Part shown: positions 34,791 through 43,935 of the stretch, one piece after another
Position numbering within the stretch: position 1 is the stretch's first letter
Layout of the letters: the number at the start of each line of letters is the position of its first letter
The notes under the pieces: generated by a model
What the model was told of the DNA's origin: nothing
What the model saw: only the letters and a program-made list of their open reading frames with translations
Database searches by the model: none
Translations under genes and position numbers: made by a program
Assembly (NCBI RefSeq): GCF_900091625.1
Contig: NZ_FMIC01000002.1
Location: 2,356,001-2,420,000, forward strand
From: Micromonospora peucetia
GTDB lineage: Bacteria; Actinomycetota; Actinomycetes; Mycobacteriales; Micromonosporaceae
DNA length: 64,000 nt
Reading direction: 5' to 3'

Positions 34791-36314
34791 TCAGGCGGGG
34801 GCTAGGCGGACGCCGTCGCGGCCGTGTTGTTTTACCGCGTAGAGCGCCTGGTCGGCGCGGCGTAGCGTGGCCTCGGGGGACTCGCTGGGGCGGGGGAGGG
34901 CCACCCCGACGCTGATCGTGCGGCCGATCTGCCTTGCCGCCTCGGCCAGGCGCTCGGCGATCCGGACCGCCTCTTCGGGGCGGCTCACCTCGATCACCGC
35001 CACGAACTCGTCGCCGCCGACCCGGTAGAGCTCGTCGCCGTGGCGCAGCGCCGCCTCCAGGGCTCGGGCCAGCCGGACCAGCACGCGGTCGCCGGCCTGG
35101 TGGCCGTACGTGTCGTTGACGGTCTTGAAGCCGTCCACGTCGACCGCCAGCAGGGCGGTACGCCCCGGGGTGGCTGCCGCGATCCGTTGACCGAACGGTC
35201 CCGTGTGCCGTAGGCCGGTCAGCGGGTCCGAGTTGGCCTGCTCGCGGAGCCGGGCCAGGGTGCGCAGCCGGTCCAGGCAGCTCCAGGCCTGGCCGGCGAG
35301 CAACTCCAGCAGGTTGACGGTGGTCGGGTCGGGGCGCAGCAGTCGTTCGTCGGCGACCAGCAGCACCCCGCCATTGTCGGGCGGGCCGACCGGCACTGCG
35401 ACGAGGGTGCGTACCCCGGCCCGGGTCAGCGGTCGGTGGTCGGGGATCGGCGGGTGTCCCGCCTCGCCGAGTGTGTAGCCCACGCCGTGACGGTGGGCCC
35501 GGTTGACCAGGCGGTCCAGCGCGGCCGGGCCCGCCTCGGTCAGTTCCGCCCGGACGCGGGCCTCCAGTTCGTCCGGGGTGGCCGGCGGTGTGCCCAGGCG
35601 GGGCCCGTCCGGACCGGTGAGCACCAGCACCGCCGCGGAGAGGGTGGAAACGTCCCGGGCCGCGGCGATCGCGGCGGCGAACAGGTCCCACTCCGTCGAC
35701 GCGGAGCTCAGCGCGGCGGCGTGCCGGAGGAGTTTCTCGCTGCGGCTCTCCTCCGGTGGTCCGCCGAGCGCCACGATCCGGGCGCCGAGCCGGGCTGCCA
35801 GCCGCTCGGCGGTGTCGCGCCACGGGGCCAGGTCGGTCGGGCCGCACCACTGGAGGTCCAGCACGCCGATGGGTCGACCCGCCGGGTCCAGCACCGGTAC
35901 GCACACCTCGGTGGTGACGTCGGGGCGTACCGGGATGTAGTCGGGGTCGTCGGCGACGTCGGGTACGACGGCGGTCTCGCCGGAGGCGTACACCCGGCCA
36001 ACGATCCCGGTCTTCGGCGGCACGGTGGAGAAGACCTGCCAGGAGCCGGTGGCGGCGACGCAGCGGAGCCGGTCGTGGACCTGGAGCAGGACGGAGATGG
36101 TGGCCGGCGCGTGCCGGGCGAGCGTGGCGACGGTCCACTGGCAGGCCTCGACGACAGTCGACGCCATGGGGAGGCGGACCGTGACGTCACGGATGACTCG
36201 CTCGTGATCCACTCGGCACGTCGTTCCAGGTAGGGAGGGCTGCGACCGGCGGGCGGGCCCGCGATCAAGAGTACTCAGCGGGGCGTCGGAGTGCCTGTGC
36301 GCAAGATCATCCAT
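34791..36314 (-). CDS. GAF-GAF-GGDEF protein (probable diguanylate cyclase)
   Basis: 507 residues from ATG 36314 (start uncertain; ATGs further in are possible). Two GAF-type sensory domains are visible (about 90-200: TGIVGRVYASGETAVVPDVA...VCVPVLDPAGRPIGVLDLQW; about 215-370). The GGDEF domain (about 385-505) has DPLTGLRHTGPFGQRI, VDVDGFKTVNDTYGHQAGD and the intact active site VGGDEF (about 435). No RxxD I-site is evident before the active site, so product inhibition may be weak. It probably makes c-di-GMP in response to a small ligand or redox signal. The 37-bp composite motif lies directly before the start. Confidence 0.9.
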   Translation of the reverse strand: MDDLAHRHSDAPLSTLDRGPARRSQPSLPGTTCRVDHERVIRDVTVRLPMASTVVEACQWTVATLARHAPATISVLLQVHDRLRCVAATGSWQVFSTVPPKTGIVGRVYASGETAVVPDVADDPDYIPVRPDVTTEVCVPVLDPAGRPIGVLDLQWCGPTDLAPWRDTAERLAARLGARIVALGGPPEESRSEKLLRHAAALSSASTEWDLFAAAIAAARDVSTLSAAVLVLTGPDGPRLGTPPATPDELEARVRAELTEAGPAALDRLVNRAHRHGVGYTLGEAGHPPIPDHRPLTRAGVRTLVAVPVGPPDNGGVLLVADERLLRPDPTTVNLLELLAGQAWSCLDRLRTLARLREQANSDPLTGLRHTGPFGQRIAAATPGRTALLAVDVDGFKTVNDTYGHQAGDRVLVRLARALEAALRHGDELYRVGGDEFVAVIEVSRPEEAVRIAERLAEAARQIGRTISVGVALPRPSESPEATLRRADQALYAVKQHGRDGVRLAPA

Positions 36315-36315
36315 T

Positions 36316-36352
36316 CCTTCGTACACATGTGCTATCCACAGGCTGTGGACAG
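36316..36352 (-). promoter_or_regulatory. 37-bp composite palindrome / SOS-box-like element, copy 2
   Basis: On the minus strand: CTGTCCACA, GCC, TGTGGATAG, then CACATGTGTACGA. It matches the element at 9538-9574 at 33 of 37 positions. It lies 2-38 bp before the GGDEF protein start and 76 bp before the divergent metallophosphoesterase gene. Confidence 0.55.
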
Positions 36353-36427
36353 GGCCTGTGGGTTCGGCGGGCCGCACGCCGGGGCTCGCGGCGATAGCGT
36401 GGGGGTCCCGGTCGAGTGGAGGCACCG

Positions 36428-37207
36428 ATGCTCATCGCCCAGCTCAGTGATCCGCATCTGACCACCGGCGTGCTCGCCGCCGAGCCGGCCGCCGGCCTGC
36501 ACCGCGCCCTCGGTCGGGTGCTGGCGCTGAACCCCCGGCCCGACTGCGTGGTCATCACCGGCGACTTGGTCGACCGTGGCCGCCCCGACGAGTACGCGAC
36601 GCTGCGCGAGATCATCGGTCGGTTCCCGCTGCCGGTGCACCTGGTCGCCGGCAACCACGACGACCGGGAGTCGCTGCTGGACGCGTTCGGCGGCACGCTG
36701 TGGCTCGGCGGCGGTTTCTCGGCGTTTTACCACGTGGACCATCCGGAGGCGACGGTCGTGGTGCTGGATTCCCTGATGCCGGGCAGCAGCGCCGGCTGTC
36801 TCGGCGAGGACCAGCTCGGCTGGCTGGACGGGGTGCTGGCCGGCCGGCCCGAGGTCCCGGCGGTGGTCTGCCTGCACCACCCGCCGGCACCGGTCGGCAT
36901 TCCGGCCGTCGACGACCTTCGGCTCACCGACGGCGACCAGCTCGCCGAGGTGGTCGCCCGGCATCCGCACGTCGTCCGGGTGATCGCCGGGCACGTCCAC
37001 CGCGCGGTCACGGTGACCTTCGCCGGCACGGTGCTCACCACCGCGCCGAGCACCTGGCGGCAGAGTTCGCTCACCACCAGCGCAGACGAGCAGATCGGCT
37101 GGGTCGCCGAGCCGACCGGCTTCCTGCTGCACCAGGTCGCCGGGAACGGCTGTGCCACGCACCTGGTGCAGGTCAGCCACGCCGCCGGCATGACCTGCGG
37201 ATTCTGA
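36428..37207 (+). CDS. Calcineurin-like metallophosphoesterase (CpdA-like)
   Basis: 259 residues from ATG 36428, selected because GGAGG lies 5 nt upstream. The full metallophosphoesterase motif set is present: QLSDPHL, GDLVDRG, GNHD, and GHVH near 190. The overall layout matches the CpdA/Icc class III cyclic nucleotide phosphodiesterases, which hydrolyse cAMP, though some members act on other phosphodiesters. It is divergent from a diguanylate cyclase gene. A link to cyclic-nucleotide signalling is possible but not shown. Confidence 0.88.
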   Translation: MLIAQLSDPHLTTGVLAAEPAAGLHRALGRVLALNPRPDCVVITGDLVDRGRPDEYATLREIIGRFPLPVHLVAGNHDDRESLLDAFGGTLWLGGGFSAFYHVDHPEATVVVLDSLMPGSSAGCLGEDQLGWLDGVLAGRPEVPAVVCLHHPPAPVGIPAVDDLRLTDGDQLAEVVARHPHVVRVIAGHVHRAVTVTFAGTVLTTAPSTWRQSSLTTSADEQIGWVAEPTGFLLHQVAGNGCATHLVQVSHAAGMTCGF

Positions 37208-37230
37208 CCGCGCACGGGGACCCGCCGGCC

Positions 37231-37863
37231 GTGCCGGGCGAGGTCTGGTATGTCGCGTACGGGTCGAACATGCACGCCGCCAGGCTCGGCTTCTACCTGG
37301 CCGGGGGCTGCCCGCCCGGCGGACTGCGGACGTACCCGGGCTGCCGCGATCCGCGACCCCCGAGGCGTACGGTGCCGGTGTCGCTGCCCGGCGGCGTCTA
37401 CTTCGCCGGCGAGTCCCGGGCGTGGACCGGCGGGATGGCGTTCTACGACCCGGCCCTTCCCGGCGAGGCGGCGGCCCGGGCCTACCTGCTCGACGTCGGG
37501 CAGTTCGCCGACGTGGCCGCCCAGGAGATGTACCGGGAGCCCGGCGCCGATCTCGGCCTGATCGCCGAGGCAGTCGACACCGGGAGGGCCACCCTCGGCC
37601 CCGGCCGGTACGAGACCCTCCTCTGCCCCGGCCGGCTCGACGGGCTCCCGCTGCTGACCTTCACCGCTCCGTGGGCGGCGTCCGAGGTGCGGTGGCGCGC
37701 TCCTGCCCCGGCCTACCTCCGCATGATCGCCCGTGGCCTGCGCGAGTCGCACGGCTGGGACACCGGCCGGATCGCCGCCTATCTGGGCGACCGGCCGGGG
37801 GTGGCCGGCGGATGGGAACGGCACGCGCTGGAGCCGCTGGTGCGTCAGGCCGTTGCGGGCTGA
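37231..37863 (+). CDS. Gamma-glutamylcyclotransferase-like (AIG2/GGCT fold) protein
   Basis: 210 residues from GTG 37231. WYVAYGSNMHAARLGFYLAGG is the glycine-rich YGSN loop of the gamma-glutamylcyclotransferase fold, and GGMAFYDPALPGEAAARAYLL with EMYREPGAD includes a candidate catalytic Glu. Similar proteins in actinobacteria are sometimes labelled histone deacetylase, which the sequence does not support. The substrate is unknown. It follows the phosphoesterase by 23 nt and may share its transcript. Confidence 0.75.
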   Translation: MPGEVWYVAYGSNMHAARLGFYLAGGCPPGGLRTYPGCRDPRPPRRTVPVSLPGGVYFAGESRAWTGGMAFYDPALPGEAAARAYLLDVGQFADVAAQEMYREPGADLGLIAEAVDTGRATLGPGRYETLLCPGRLDGLPLLTFTAPWAASEVRWRAPAPAYLRMIARGLRESHGWDTGRIAAYLGDRPGVAGGWERHALEPLVRQAVAG

Positions 37864-37900
37864 GCCACGCCGCGACCGCGTCCGCGCTGCCGGACCGTGG

Positions 37901-38527
37901 TCAGATCACCGTCGGCGTCCGGGACCCGCCGCCGTCGGGCCGGGCCGGCTCGTCCGTCCTGCGGCGGGCCGAGCCGCGGAATCGTGCCCAGCGGGCGCGG
38001 ACCATCTCACCGAGACGGTTCGACCAGGCGCCGAGCAGGATCAGGAGCATGACCGCGCCGACGGCCCAGGCCAGCTTGTCGCCGGTCCCCCGGATGCCGG
38101 GGAGCGTGACCGCCAGGGCGAGGGCGGAGATCCCCGGGAAGATCACCCCCATGGCGAGCGCCTGGGCCACGTGGCCGTCATGCTTGCGCTGCCAGTAGAA
38201 GGCCTCCCAGCCGAAGAGGTCGGGCTCGTCGGTGTAGCGGGCGATGGTGGGCCGCAACACCTGATCGAGGTACTGCCCGGCGATGCGGATGTCACGGTAC
38301 TGGGAGACGACGCTCAGCCCCAGGGCGGTGCTGAGCACCGGCAGGAGCAGGAACATCCGGATGTCCGCCTTCTCCGAGAGGACGAAACCGGCGACCGCCG
38401 CCACCGCGGTCAGGTTCACCCCGACGAGGGCCTGGTTGTGGTTGGCCTTCCGTTCGATCGTTGCCCGGATCGCCGCCGCGTCCGCCAGGGCTGCCTCCAG
38501 GGCCCGCCCCTTCTGCTCCTCAGACAA
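37901..38527 (-). CDS. Membrane protein of unknown function (208 aa)
   Basis: 208 residues from TTG 38527, supported by GGAGGAGG about 7 nt upstream. A charged helical N-terminus (SEEQKGRALEAALADAAAIR) is followed by hydrophobic segments at about 36-53, 60-78, 122-142 and 150-168. It ends in an Arg-rich tail. The loop YTDEPDLFGWEAFYWQRKHDGH between the second and third segments is distinctive. No family is recognised. Confidence 0.7.
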   Translation of the reverse strand: MSEEQKGRALEAALADAAAIRATIERKANHNQALVGVNLTAVAAVAGFVLSEKADIRMFLLLPVLSTALGLSVVSQYRDIRIAGQYLDQVLRPTIARYTDEPDLFGWEAFYWQRKHDGHVAQALAMGVIFPGISALALAVTLPGIRGTGDKLAWAVGAVMLLILLGAWSNRLGEMVRARWARFRGSARRRTDEPARPDGGGSRTPTVI

Positions 38528-38635
38528 CCTGCCTCCTCCGGCGCGTCACTCACTCCGGTCTATCAGTGGCCGTCAACAGCGTCATCGGTCGCCGAGGCGC
38601 CAGCCCACCGACAGAGCCGCCGCTGCCGCGACAGC

Positions 38636-39919
38636 TCAGGCTTTGGCGGGGGCCGGTTCGGCGGCCGGCGGGATGGCCGGCTCGCGGCCGTCCTGAGCCG
38701 GGGTGAGCAGCCGGCGCAGGGAGAGCCCGACGAGCGAGGCCACCAGGCAACCGCTGACGACCGTCACGACCCAGATCTGGCCGTTGGCCGCCCCCATCAG
38801 CGGACCCGCCGTGACCGGGCCGATCACCCCGCTGATGCCGAAGATCATCGAGCTCATGGCGTTGTACCGGCCGCGCAGCGCGTCCGTGGCGAGCGCGTTC
38901 GTCAGCGCCGGCATCACCGGAGACAGCAGCGTCTCGCCGAAGCCGAAGATCGCCGAGCAGGCCACCACACAGAGGGCGGCGACCAGCGCGTTGCCCGGGC
39001 CGACCACGCCCCCGGCGCCCAGGACCAGCCAGGCGAGGGCGAACACCCCGCCGACGACCGCCAGCCCTCCCGTGCGGCTGCGCCCCTCCATCCGCCGCAG
39101 GACCAGCAGTTGCGACAGCACGATCATCACCGTGTTGCCGGCCAGCGCCCAGGCGACCACGCGCGGCGTCACCTCGGCCACCCGGATGGCGTACGCCGTG
39201 AAGCCCACCTCGATCTGCGCGTAACCGCAGGTGGTCAGGACCAGGCCGAAGATGACCAGCCGCCGGAACGGGCGGTCCCGCAGCACGGTGAGGTAGCCGC
39301 CGGCCGACGTCCGTTCCCCGGCCGGCCCGGCAGTGAGCCGGTGGCCCACGTGCGGCAGGGTCAGCAGGATCAGCGCGGGCATCAGATAGCTGATCGCGTC
39401 GAGCACGTAGATCGTCTGGAAGGTGACCGCGCGGGCGGTGTCGACGATCGCGCCGGAGGTCAGGCCGCCGACGCCGATGCCGAGGTTGAGCAGGGCGAAG
39501 TTCAGCCCGAAGACCCGCTGCCGCTCGTCGGCGTCGGTGAGCGAGGCGAGGATCGTGTTCTGCCCGGGCCAGATGACGGAGCTGCCCATCGCGACCAGCG
39601 TCATCACCCCGAACGCCGAGGCGGTCGAGTCGACCAGCGCCAGCGACCCGGTGCCGACCGCCTCGATCAGCAGGCCCGACAGCAGGATCCGGCGCGCGCC
39701 GAACCGGTCGATGAGCGCGCCGCCGATCGGCGACAGCGCCAGGGTGACCACGCCGTACCAGCCGATCACCAGGCCGGCGCGGGCGTCGGTGAGGCCCCGG
39801 ACGTCGGTCAGGTAGATGAACAGGAACGGCAGGGTGAGACCGCGCCCGATCGCCGACAGCAGCGTGCCGATGAGCATCCGCCGGGCTTCCGGACGGCGGG
39901 GCAGGGCGCGACTGAGCAT
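38636..39919 (-). CDS. MFS transporter (12 TM, DHA1-like)
   Basis: 427 residues from ATG 39919. The first helix LIGTLLSAIGRGLTLPFLFIYL is followed by GALIDRFGARRILLSGLLIE (motif A variant with D-RFG-R), about 12 membrane segments and a short charged C-terminus. It belongs to the general multidrug/sugar efflux branch, with the substrate unknown. It is divergent from a small gene of unknown function. Confidence 0.9.
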   Translation of the reverse strand: MLSRALPRRPEARRMLIGTLLSAIGRGLTLPFLFIYLTDVRGLTDARAGLVIGWYGVVTLALSPIGGALIDRFGARRILLSGLLIEAVGTGSLALVDSTASAFGVMTLVAMGSSVIWPGQNTILASLTDADERQRVFGLNFALLNLGIGVGGLTSGAIVDTARAVTFQTIYVLDAISYLMPALILLTLPHVGHRLTAGPAGERTSAGGYLTVLRDRPFRRLVIFGLVLTTCGYAQIEVGFTAYAIRVAEVTPRVVAWALAGNTVMIVLSQLLVLRRMEGRSRTGGLAVVGGVFALAWLVLGAGGVVGPGNALVAALCVVACSAIFGFGETLLSPVMPALTNALATDALRGRYNAMSSMIFGISGVIGPVTAGPLMGAANGQIWVVTVVSGCLVASLVGLSLRRLLTPAQDGREPAIPPAAEPAPAKA

Positions 39920-40052
39920 CCCCCGATTCTGTGCTCTGGGTGTGACACAGCGCGAGGGTTTTTCGTCCCCGAGTTTCACACCTGCCCCGTGTCCGGGGTC
40001 ACACCCGGAGCGCGTCGGCGAGGCGTCGTACTCCTCTGCGATCCTGGTCGGG

Positions 40053-40526
40053 ATGACCACCACCTGGCGACACCTGCCCGCACCGGCCCGCGAGATCGCC
40101 ACCGCCGCCACCGACGCGGTCGCCGCCGCGCGCGAGCACGCACCCGAGGCGTACGACGGCGCGGTTGCCCGGCTCGCCGCGGCCGAACGGTCCGGCCTGG
40201 TGCTCGGTGCGGTGGTCCGCCTGCTGCTGGAGGAGACCCACCCGGACGGCCTGGACGGCGACGACGTCCGTCAGGTGCTCGAAGGCTGCGTCCGCGGCGC
40301 CGCGCCGTGGCGGCCCGACGTCGACCCGCACGTGGTGCTCGTCCTGCTGGCGGGCGCCCTCGGCGTCTACGACCCGGACGGCGACGAGTCGCCACCCGAC
40401 CCGCCCGCCGTGGCGCGGCACGCACCACTGCTCGTCGCCGACCTGCTCGCCGCCACCGGCCGACCTCTCGACGGCTACCTGACCGCCGCGTTCACCGAGA
40501 TCGCGCGCACCGAGCGACAGGACTGA
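40053..40526 (+). CDS. Soluble protein of unknown function (157 aa)
   Basis: 157 residues from ATG 40053. It is mostly helical and acidic, starting MTTTWRHLPAPAREIATAATDAVAAAREHA with a second half VVLVLLAGALGVYDPDGDESP. There is no signal peptide. The pattern is common in actinobacteria without a function. It is preceded by a divergent MFS gene and followed by 290 bp of non-coding DNA before the P450 gene. Confidence 0.72.
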   Translation: MTTTWRHLPAPAREIATAATDAVAAAREHAPEAYDGAVARLAAAERSGLVLGAVVRLLLEETHPDGLDGDDVRQVLEGCVRGAAPWRPDVDPHVVLVLLAGALGVYDPDGDESPPDPPAVARHAPLLVADLLAATGRPLDGYLTAAFTEIARTERQD

Positions 40527-40819
40527 CCGGCGAACTGAGCGGATCTTCCGCCGACGGGAACGATAAGAATTAGTGATTGGCCGAATTCAGAGAGTGTTTC
40601 CTAGGCTTCTCTGCGTAAGCCCGGGCAGTTGGAGTCGACACGGCCGGTGACCCGGCGCGGCGCGGGTCGCCGGCTCTTCGCTCTCGGGAGATCGTGGTGA
40701 TCGTCAGGAGACGGGCCGGATGCCGCGGCACGTCTGTCCACTATGGAGTCGAAGCCCGGGGTTCGACGAGTTCCACGCCGGCATGACCCCGCTTGAGACG
40801 CGAGTGAAGGGACCCTCTC

Positions 40820-42088
40820 ATGACCGCCGAACAGACCGCACCCGACCCGGTGTTCGACACCTTCTTCGACGACCCGCACGGCAAGTACCGCGAACTGCAC
40901 GCCAGCGGATGCCCGGTCCGCAAGGTGGTCACCCCGCAGGGCATTCCGGCGTGGTTCGTCACCGAGCACGACGCGGTACGCCAGGGCCTGCGCGACCCCC
41001 GACTCTCCCGGAAGCTGGACAACGCCGGCCCGGGCTACCAGCGCGCGGCTGGCCCGACGCAGTTCCTCGCCAAGTCGGTCGTCACGGAGGACCCGCCGGA
41101 GCACACCCGGCTGCGCCGGGCCCTCAACCAGGCCTTCGCGCCGCGGTCCATCAAACGGCTGGAGCCCCGGATCGTCGCGCTCACCGACGAACTGATCGAC
41201 CACGTCGCCAAGAAGCTCGCCGAGACGGGCCAGGCCGACCTGATGGCCGACCTGGCCCTGCCCCTGCCGCTCATCGTCATCGCGGAAATGCTCGGGGTGC
41301 CGGTGGAGCGGCGGGCGGACTTCCAGCGCTGGGGCGACGGCATGCTCGCCCTCGACCCGAAGGTGCAGAAGGAATCGGGCGCGGCAATGATCGGCTTCCT
41401 CGGCGAGCTGGTCGAGGCCAAGACCAGCAACCCGGGCGACGACATGCTGTCGTACTGGGTGACGGCCCGCGACCAGGAGGGGAAGCCGTACGACGCGCAG
41501 GAGATCCTGAGCCTGACCACGGTGATGCTGGTCGGTGGGTACGACACCTCGGTCGGCATGATCGCCGGCACGCTGCTCGCCCTGCTCGCCGACCGGGAGC
41601 GCTTCGCCGACGTCTTCGAGGACCCGGACCGGCTGCCCAGCGTGATGGAGGAGTTCCTTCGCCTGTACGGCACGGTGCACACCGGCGTGCGTCGGTTCGC
41701 GACCGAGGACTTCGAACTGGCCGGGCAGGACATCGCCAAGGGCGACGCGGTCCTGCTCTCCATCGGTGCGGCCAACCGGGACCCGAACCGCTACCCGAAC
41801 CCCGACGAGGTGGCCGAGGAGCGGCTCGGCAACCGCAACCACCTGGCGTTCGGGTTGGGGCCGCACATCTGCCCCGGCAACGAACTGGCCCGCCTCGAGA
41901 TCGAGATCGCGGTCCGGGCGGTGCTGACCCGACTGCCCCGCCTGCGACTGGCGGTGTCCCCGTCCGACGGGGAGAAGACTCCGCACTCGCTGCGGCACGC
42001 GGTCCCGTACCGGCGGGCGTACTTCATCCGGGTGCCGCTGGCGGTGCCCGTGGAACTGGACACCGAGCCGGAGCCGACCGCCTCCTGA
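40820..42088 (+). CDS. Cytochrome P450 (CYP105/107-like)
   Basis: 422 residues from ATG 40820. It has the heme loop FGLGPHICPG with Cys351, I-helix motif GGYDTS (acid and Thr/Ser for O2 activation, about 240-248), ExxR as EEFLR (about 278-282) and the C-helix HTRLRR. The length and style match the soluble bacterial class I P450s (CYP105/CYP107 group), which hydroxylate natural products or xenobiotics. No ferredoxin, reductase or biosynthetic genes are adjacent, so it must use redox partners encoded elsewhere. It is convergent with a LysR fragment. Confidence 0.94.
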   Translation: MTAEQTAPDPVFDTFFDDPHGKYRELHASGCPVRKVVTPQGIPAWFVTEHDAVRQGLRDPRLSRKLDNAGPGYQRAAGPTQFLAKSVVTEDPPEHTRLRRALNQAFAPRSIKRLEPRIVALTDELIDHVAKKLAETGQADLMADLALPLPLIVIAEMLGVPVERRADFQRWGDGMLALDPKVQKESGAAMIGFLGELVEAKTSNPGDDMLSYWVTARDQEGKPYDAQEILSLTTVMLVGGYDTSVGMIAGTLLALLADRERFADVFEDPDRLPSVMEEFLRLYGTVHTGVRRFATEDFELAGQDIAKGDAVLLSIGAANRDPNRYPNPDEVAEERLGNRNHLAFGLGPHICPGNELARLEIEIAVRAVLTRLPRLRLAVSPSDGEKTPHSLRHAVPYRRAYFIRVPLAVPVELDTEPEPTAS

Positions 42089-42121
42089 CGACCGTCCGCC
42101 CTGGCGCCGGCCACGCCGGCG

Positions 42122-42466
42122 TCACGGGCGGGACGTCAGCGGCAGCAGCAGGTCGTACGGCTCGTCCGGCCGGGGCCCACACGTGGTGCACAGTCGGCGG
42201 CTCTCCGCCCGCGAGGCGCGCTGCCGTGCGGCGAGAGTCGTCTCGTCCATCAGTTGCAGGGCGGCGCGGGCTCCCCGCAGGAAGACCCGCCCGGCGGGGG
42301 TGAGGGAGACGCCCCGGTTGCCCCGGAGCAGCAGTACGGTGTCCACGTCCTTTTCCAACCGGGCGATCTGCTGACTCAGGGCCGGCTGGGTGATGTGCAG
42401 GAGTTTGGCGGCCCGGCCGAAATGCAGCTCTTCGGCAAGGCGCACGAACGACCGTAATCGAGTCAT
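42122..42466 (-). pseudogene. LysR-family regulator reduced to DNA-binding half
   Basis: 114 residues from ATG 42466. The N-terminal LysR winged helix is complete (LRSFVRLAEELHFGRAAKLL, HITQPALSQQIARLEKDVDT, LLRGNRGVSLTPAGRVFL), and the linker helix follows (ALQLMDETTLAARQRASRAE). The ~200-residue effector-binding domain is missing: the frame ends after RPDEPYDLLLPLTSRP. It is most simply a 3'-deleted gene, though a free-standing DNA-binding protein cannot be excluded. The flanking P450 gene is intact. Confidence 0.75.
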
Positions 42467-42708
42467 GCCCAGATCGGCCGTCGAGGTGGCGCACCCGCAT
42501 GGCGGCATCGTTCCTCGCCTCCGCTTTCGCTTCTTCGAGAGGTCGTCGGACAGGGCGGCAGCTGGCACCTGTTCGTCCTATCGCGACGGGGTCAGCGCGG
42601 GAGGAATGAGCCCCCCATGTGCCGGGAACTGCTGGCACTCGACGTCGCCCGACCGCTCCGGGACGTGGCGGTCCCGGATCCTGGTGGACATGTCGTACGG
42701 TCTATGGA

Positions 42709-42915
42709 ATGACGGCTGTGGTGGTGTCGATCGCAGTGCTCGTGGTGCTGTTGATCGCGGCGTTCCTCCTCGTCGGCTGGCGAGACCGGAAGCGGCTCTC
42801 CTCGCACGAGGATTCGGCTGCGGCGCGCGGTGCGGCGTCTGCCCGGGAGCGATACGCGGCCGAGCGCCATGGTGCGCAGGGTGAGGTGTGGCGGAGCGGT
42901 CAAATCCCTCAATAG
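42709..42915 (+). CDS. Small single-pass membrane protein (68 aa)
   Basis: 68 residues from ATG 42709. The hydrophobic helix TAVVVSIAVLVVLLIAAFLLVGW (about 2-24) is followed by a charged soluble tail rich in Arg, Ala, Glu and Ser. It resembles many short actinobacterial membrane proteins of unknown function. Confidence 0.6.
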   Translation: MTAVVVSIAVLVVLLIAAFLLVGWRDRKRLSSHEDSAAARGAASARERYAAERHGAQGEVWRSGQIPQ

Positions 42916-43120
42916 CACGAGAGCCCGGGGCCGCCCTCTCGACGACGGGGCTCCTTGACTCGGTTGGAGACCTCGGCCCTTCGCTTGTCAATTCCAGCGG
43001 CTTCGTTTGGCGAGGGCCGTCCGCGTCCGCGATCTCGGACGGTTGTCCGTGCCCGGTGGCTTTCCTGTCGTGGCCAGTTGCTGTCACCGCTGCCAGCCAC
43101 CCGGGTGAGAGAGTGAGCGC

Positions 43121-43399
43121 GTGGGGCTGGACAAGGAGACCGCCGCGCGGCTCGCCGAGGCACGCCTGACGGAATGGCGACGCAGCGGCTATGACGAGTG
43201 GCGCGCGATGCTCGACGACAAGGAGGTTCGCCTGGTCGTCGGCGAGGACGGCAAGCGATACAGCGTGGTCAGCTACGCCGTTGATGACGGCGAGGGTCGG
43301 ATCCGCCTGTGGGTCGCCGTGGACGACGGCGGCTTGTCGGCGTCAACACCGCTGGTTCGAGACGAAATCATGGGTCCGGACGGCACCTTCGTCACGTGA
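43121..43399 (+). CDS. Small acidic protein of unknown function (92 aa)
   Basis: 92 residues from GTG 43121. Starts MGLDKETAARLAEARLTEWR and continues as a beta-rich domain (VRLVVGEDGKRYSVVSYAVD, RIRLWVAVDDGG). I recognise this as a recurring Micromonospora small protein without a function. The 3' end overlaps the convergent truncated XRE gene by 8 nt. Confidence 0.72.
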   Translation: MGLDKETAARLAEARLTEWRRSGYDEWRAMLDDKEVRLVVGEDGKRYSVVSYAVDDGEGRIRLWVAVDDGGLSASTPLVRDEIMGPDGTFVT

Positions 43400-43592
43400 C
43401 CTCTTCCCGAACTGCCGGCGAGGCGGTTGGCTCGGGTGTCGTCCTTTCCAGGGACCGGACGCCGCGCTCGACCTTGTCGACCCAGCTCTTGGACTTGCCG
43501 ATCCGGTCGGCGAACACCTGCTGCGACAACTTGCGCCGCCGCCGCCAGTACGCCACCCGCCGGCCGACCGGCAACAGGTCACTGCTGTCCAT
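43392..43592 (-). pseudogene. Truncated XRE-family regulator
   Basis: 66 residues from ATG 43592. VGRRVAYWRRRRKLSQQVFADRIGKSKSWVDKVERGVRSLER is the N-terminal HTH of an XRE protein that normally continues for about 300-400 residues with tetratricopeptide repeats. Here the frame leaves the family after VERGVRSLER and ends in an unrelated tail (TTPEPTASPAVREEVT). A deletion near 43440 is likely. The start overlaps the stop of the upstream 54-codon gene by 14 nt. Confidence 0.72.
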
Positions 43593-43743
43593 GACGCCAC
43601 CGCCGGTCGGTCACGGCCCGGGTGGTCTCCTCGGCGGGTATCCGTTCCTCCTCGGCCAGCGCCAGGATCCGTCGTTTGGCGGCTTCCCGTTCCGCCTGCT
43701 GGATCTGCTCGCCTCTGCCCTCGACCGGACCGGTGTCGCCCAT
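43579..43743 (-). CDS. 54-residue helical protein upstream of the XRE remnant
   Basis: ATG 43743 to TGA 43579, preceded by GGAGGCGGAG. It encodes MGDTGPVEGRGEQIQQAERE...RRWRHGQQ, a charged helix with many Gln, Glu and Arg. Its stop overlaps the XRE start. Short proteins of this kind regularly precede such XRE genes in Micromonospora (recalled, not verified). Confidence 0.6.
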   Translation of the reverse strand: MGDTGPVEGRGEQIQQAEREAAKRRILALAEEERIPAEETTRAVTDRRWRHGQQ

Positions 43744-43935
43744 CTCCGCCTCCGCTGGTAGGGGCGCGACGGTGTGCTCGTGGAAGGACCGACATTTGCC
43801 GCGCCCGGCTCCGAGCGGGTCGCGGCTCCGTTACTGGGTCTGTTCGCGCCGATCCCGCTCTCGATCACAGCATTGAGCGATCGGCCGGTTACACAAAGGG
43901 ATTGGGTGTTCGCTGGCCGGGTCGGCTGTCCGCTG

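Noticed and set aside
33235..36138. 967-codon minus-strand frame across asd and the repeat block
   Set aside because: It covers the antisense of asd and the tandem repeats and has no family pattern. The G-rich repeats keep it artificially open.
37231..37863. Annotation as histone deacetylase
   Set aside because: The sequence has the YGSN loop of the gamma-glutamylcyclotransferase fold and none of the deacetylase metal motifs.
40820..42088. P450 gene as part of a biosynthetic gene cluster
   Set aside because: Neighbours are a small unknown gene, an MFS gene and a LysR fragment. No synthase, ferredoxin or tailoring genes are nearby.
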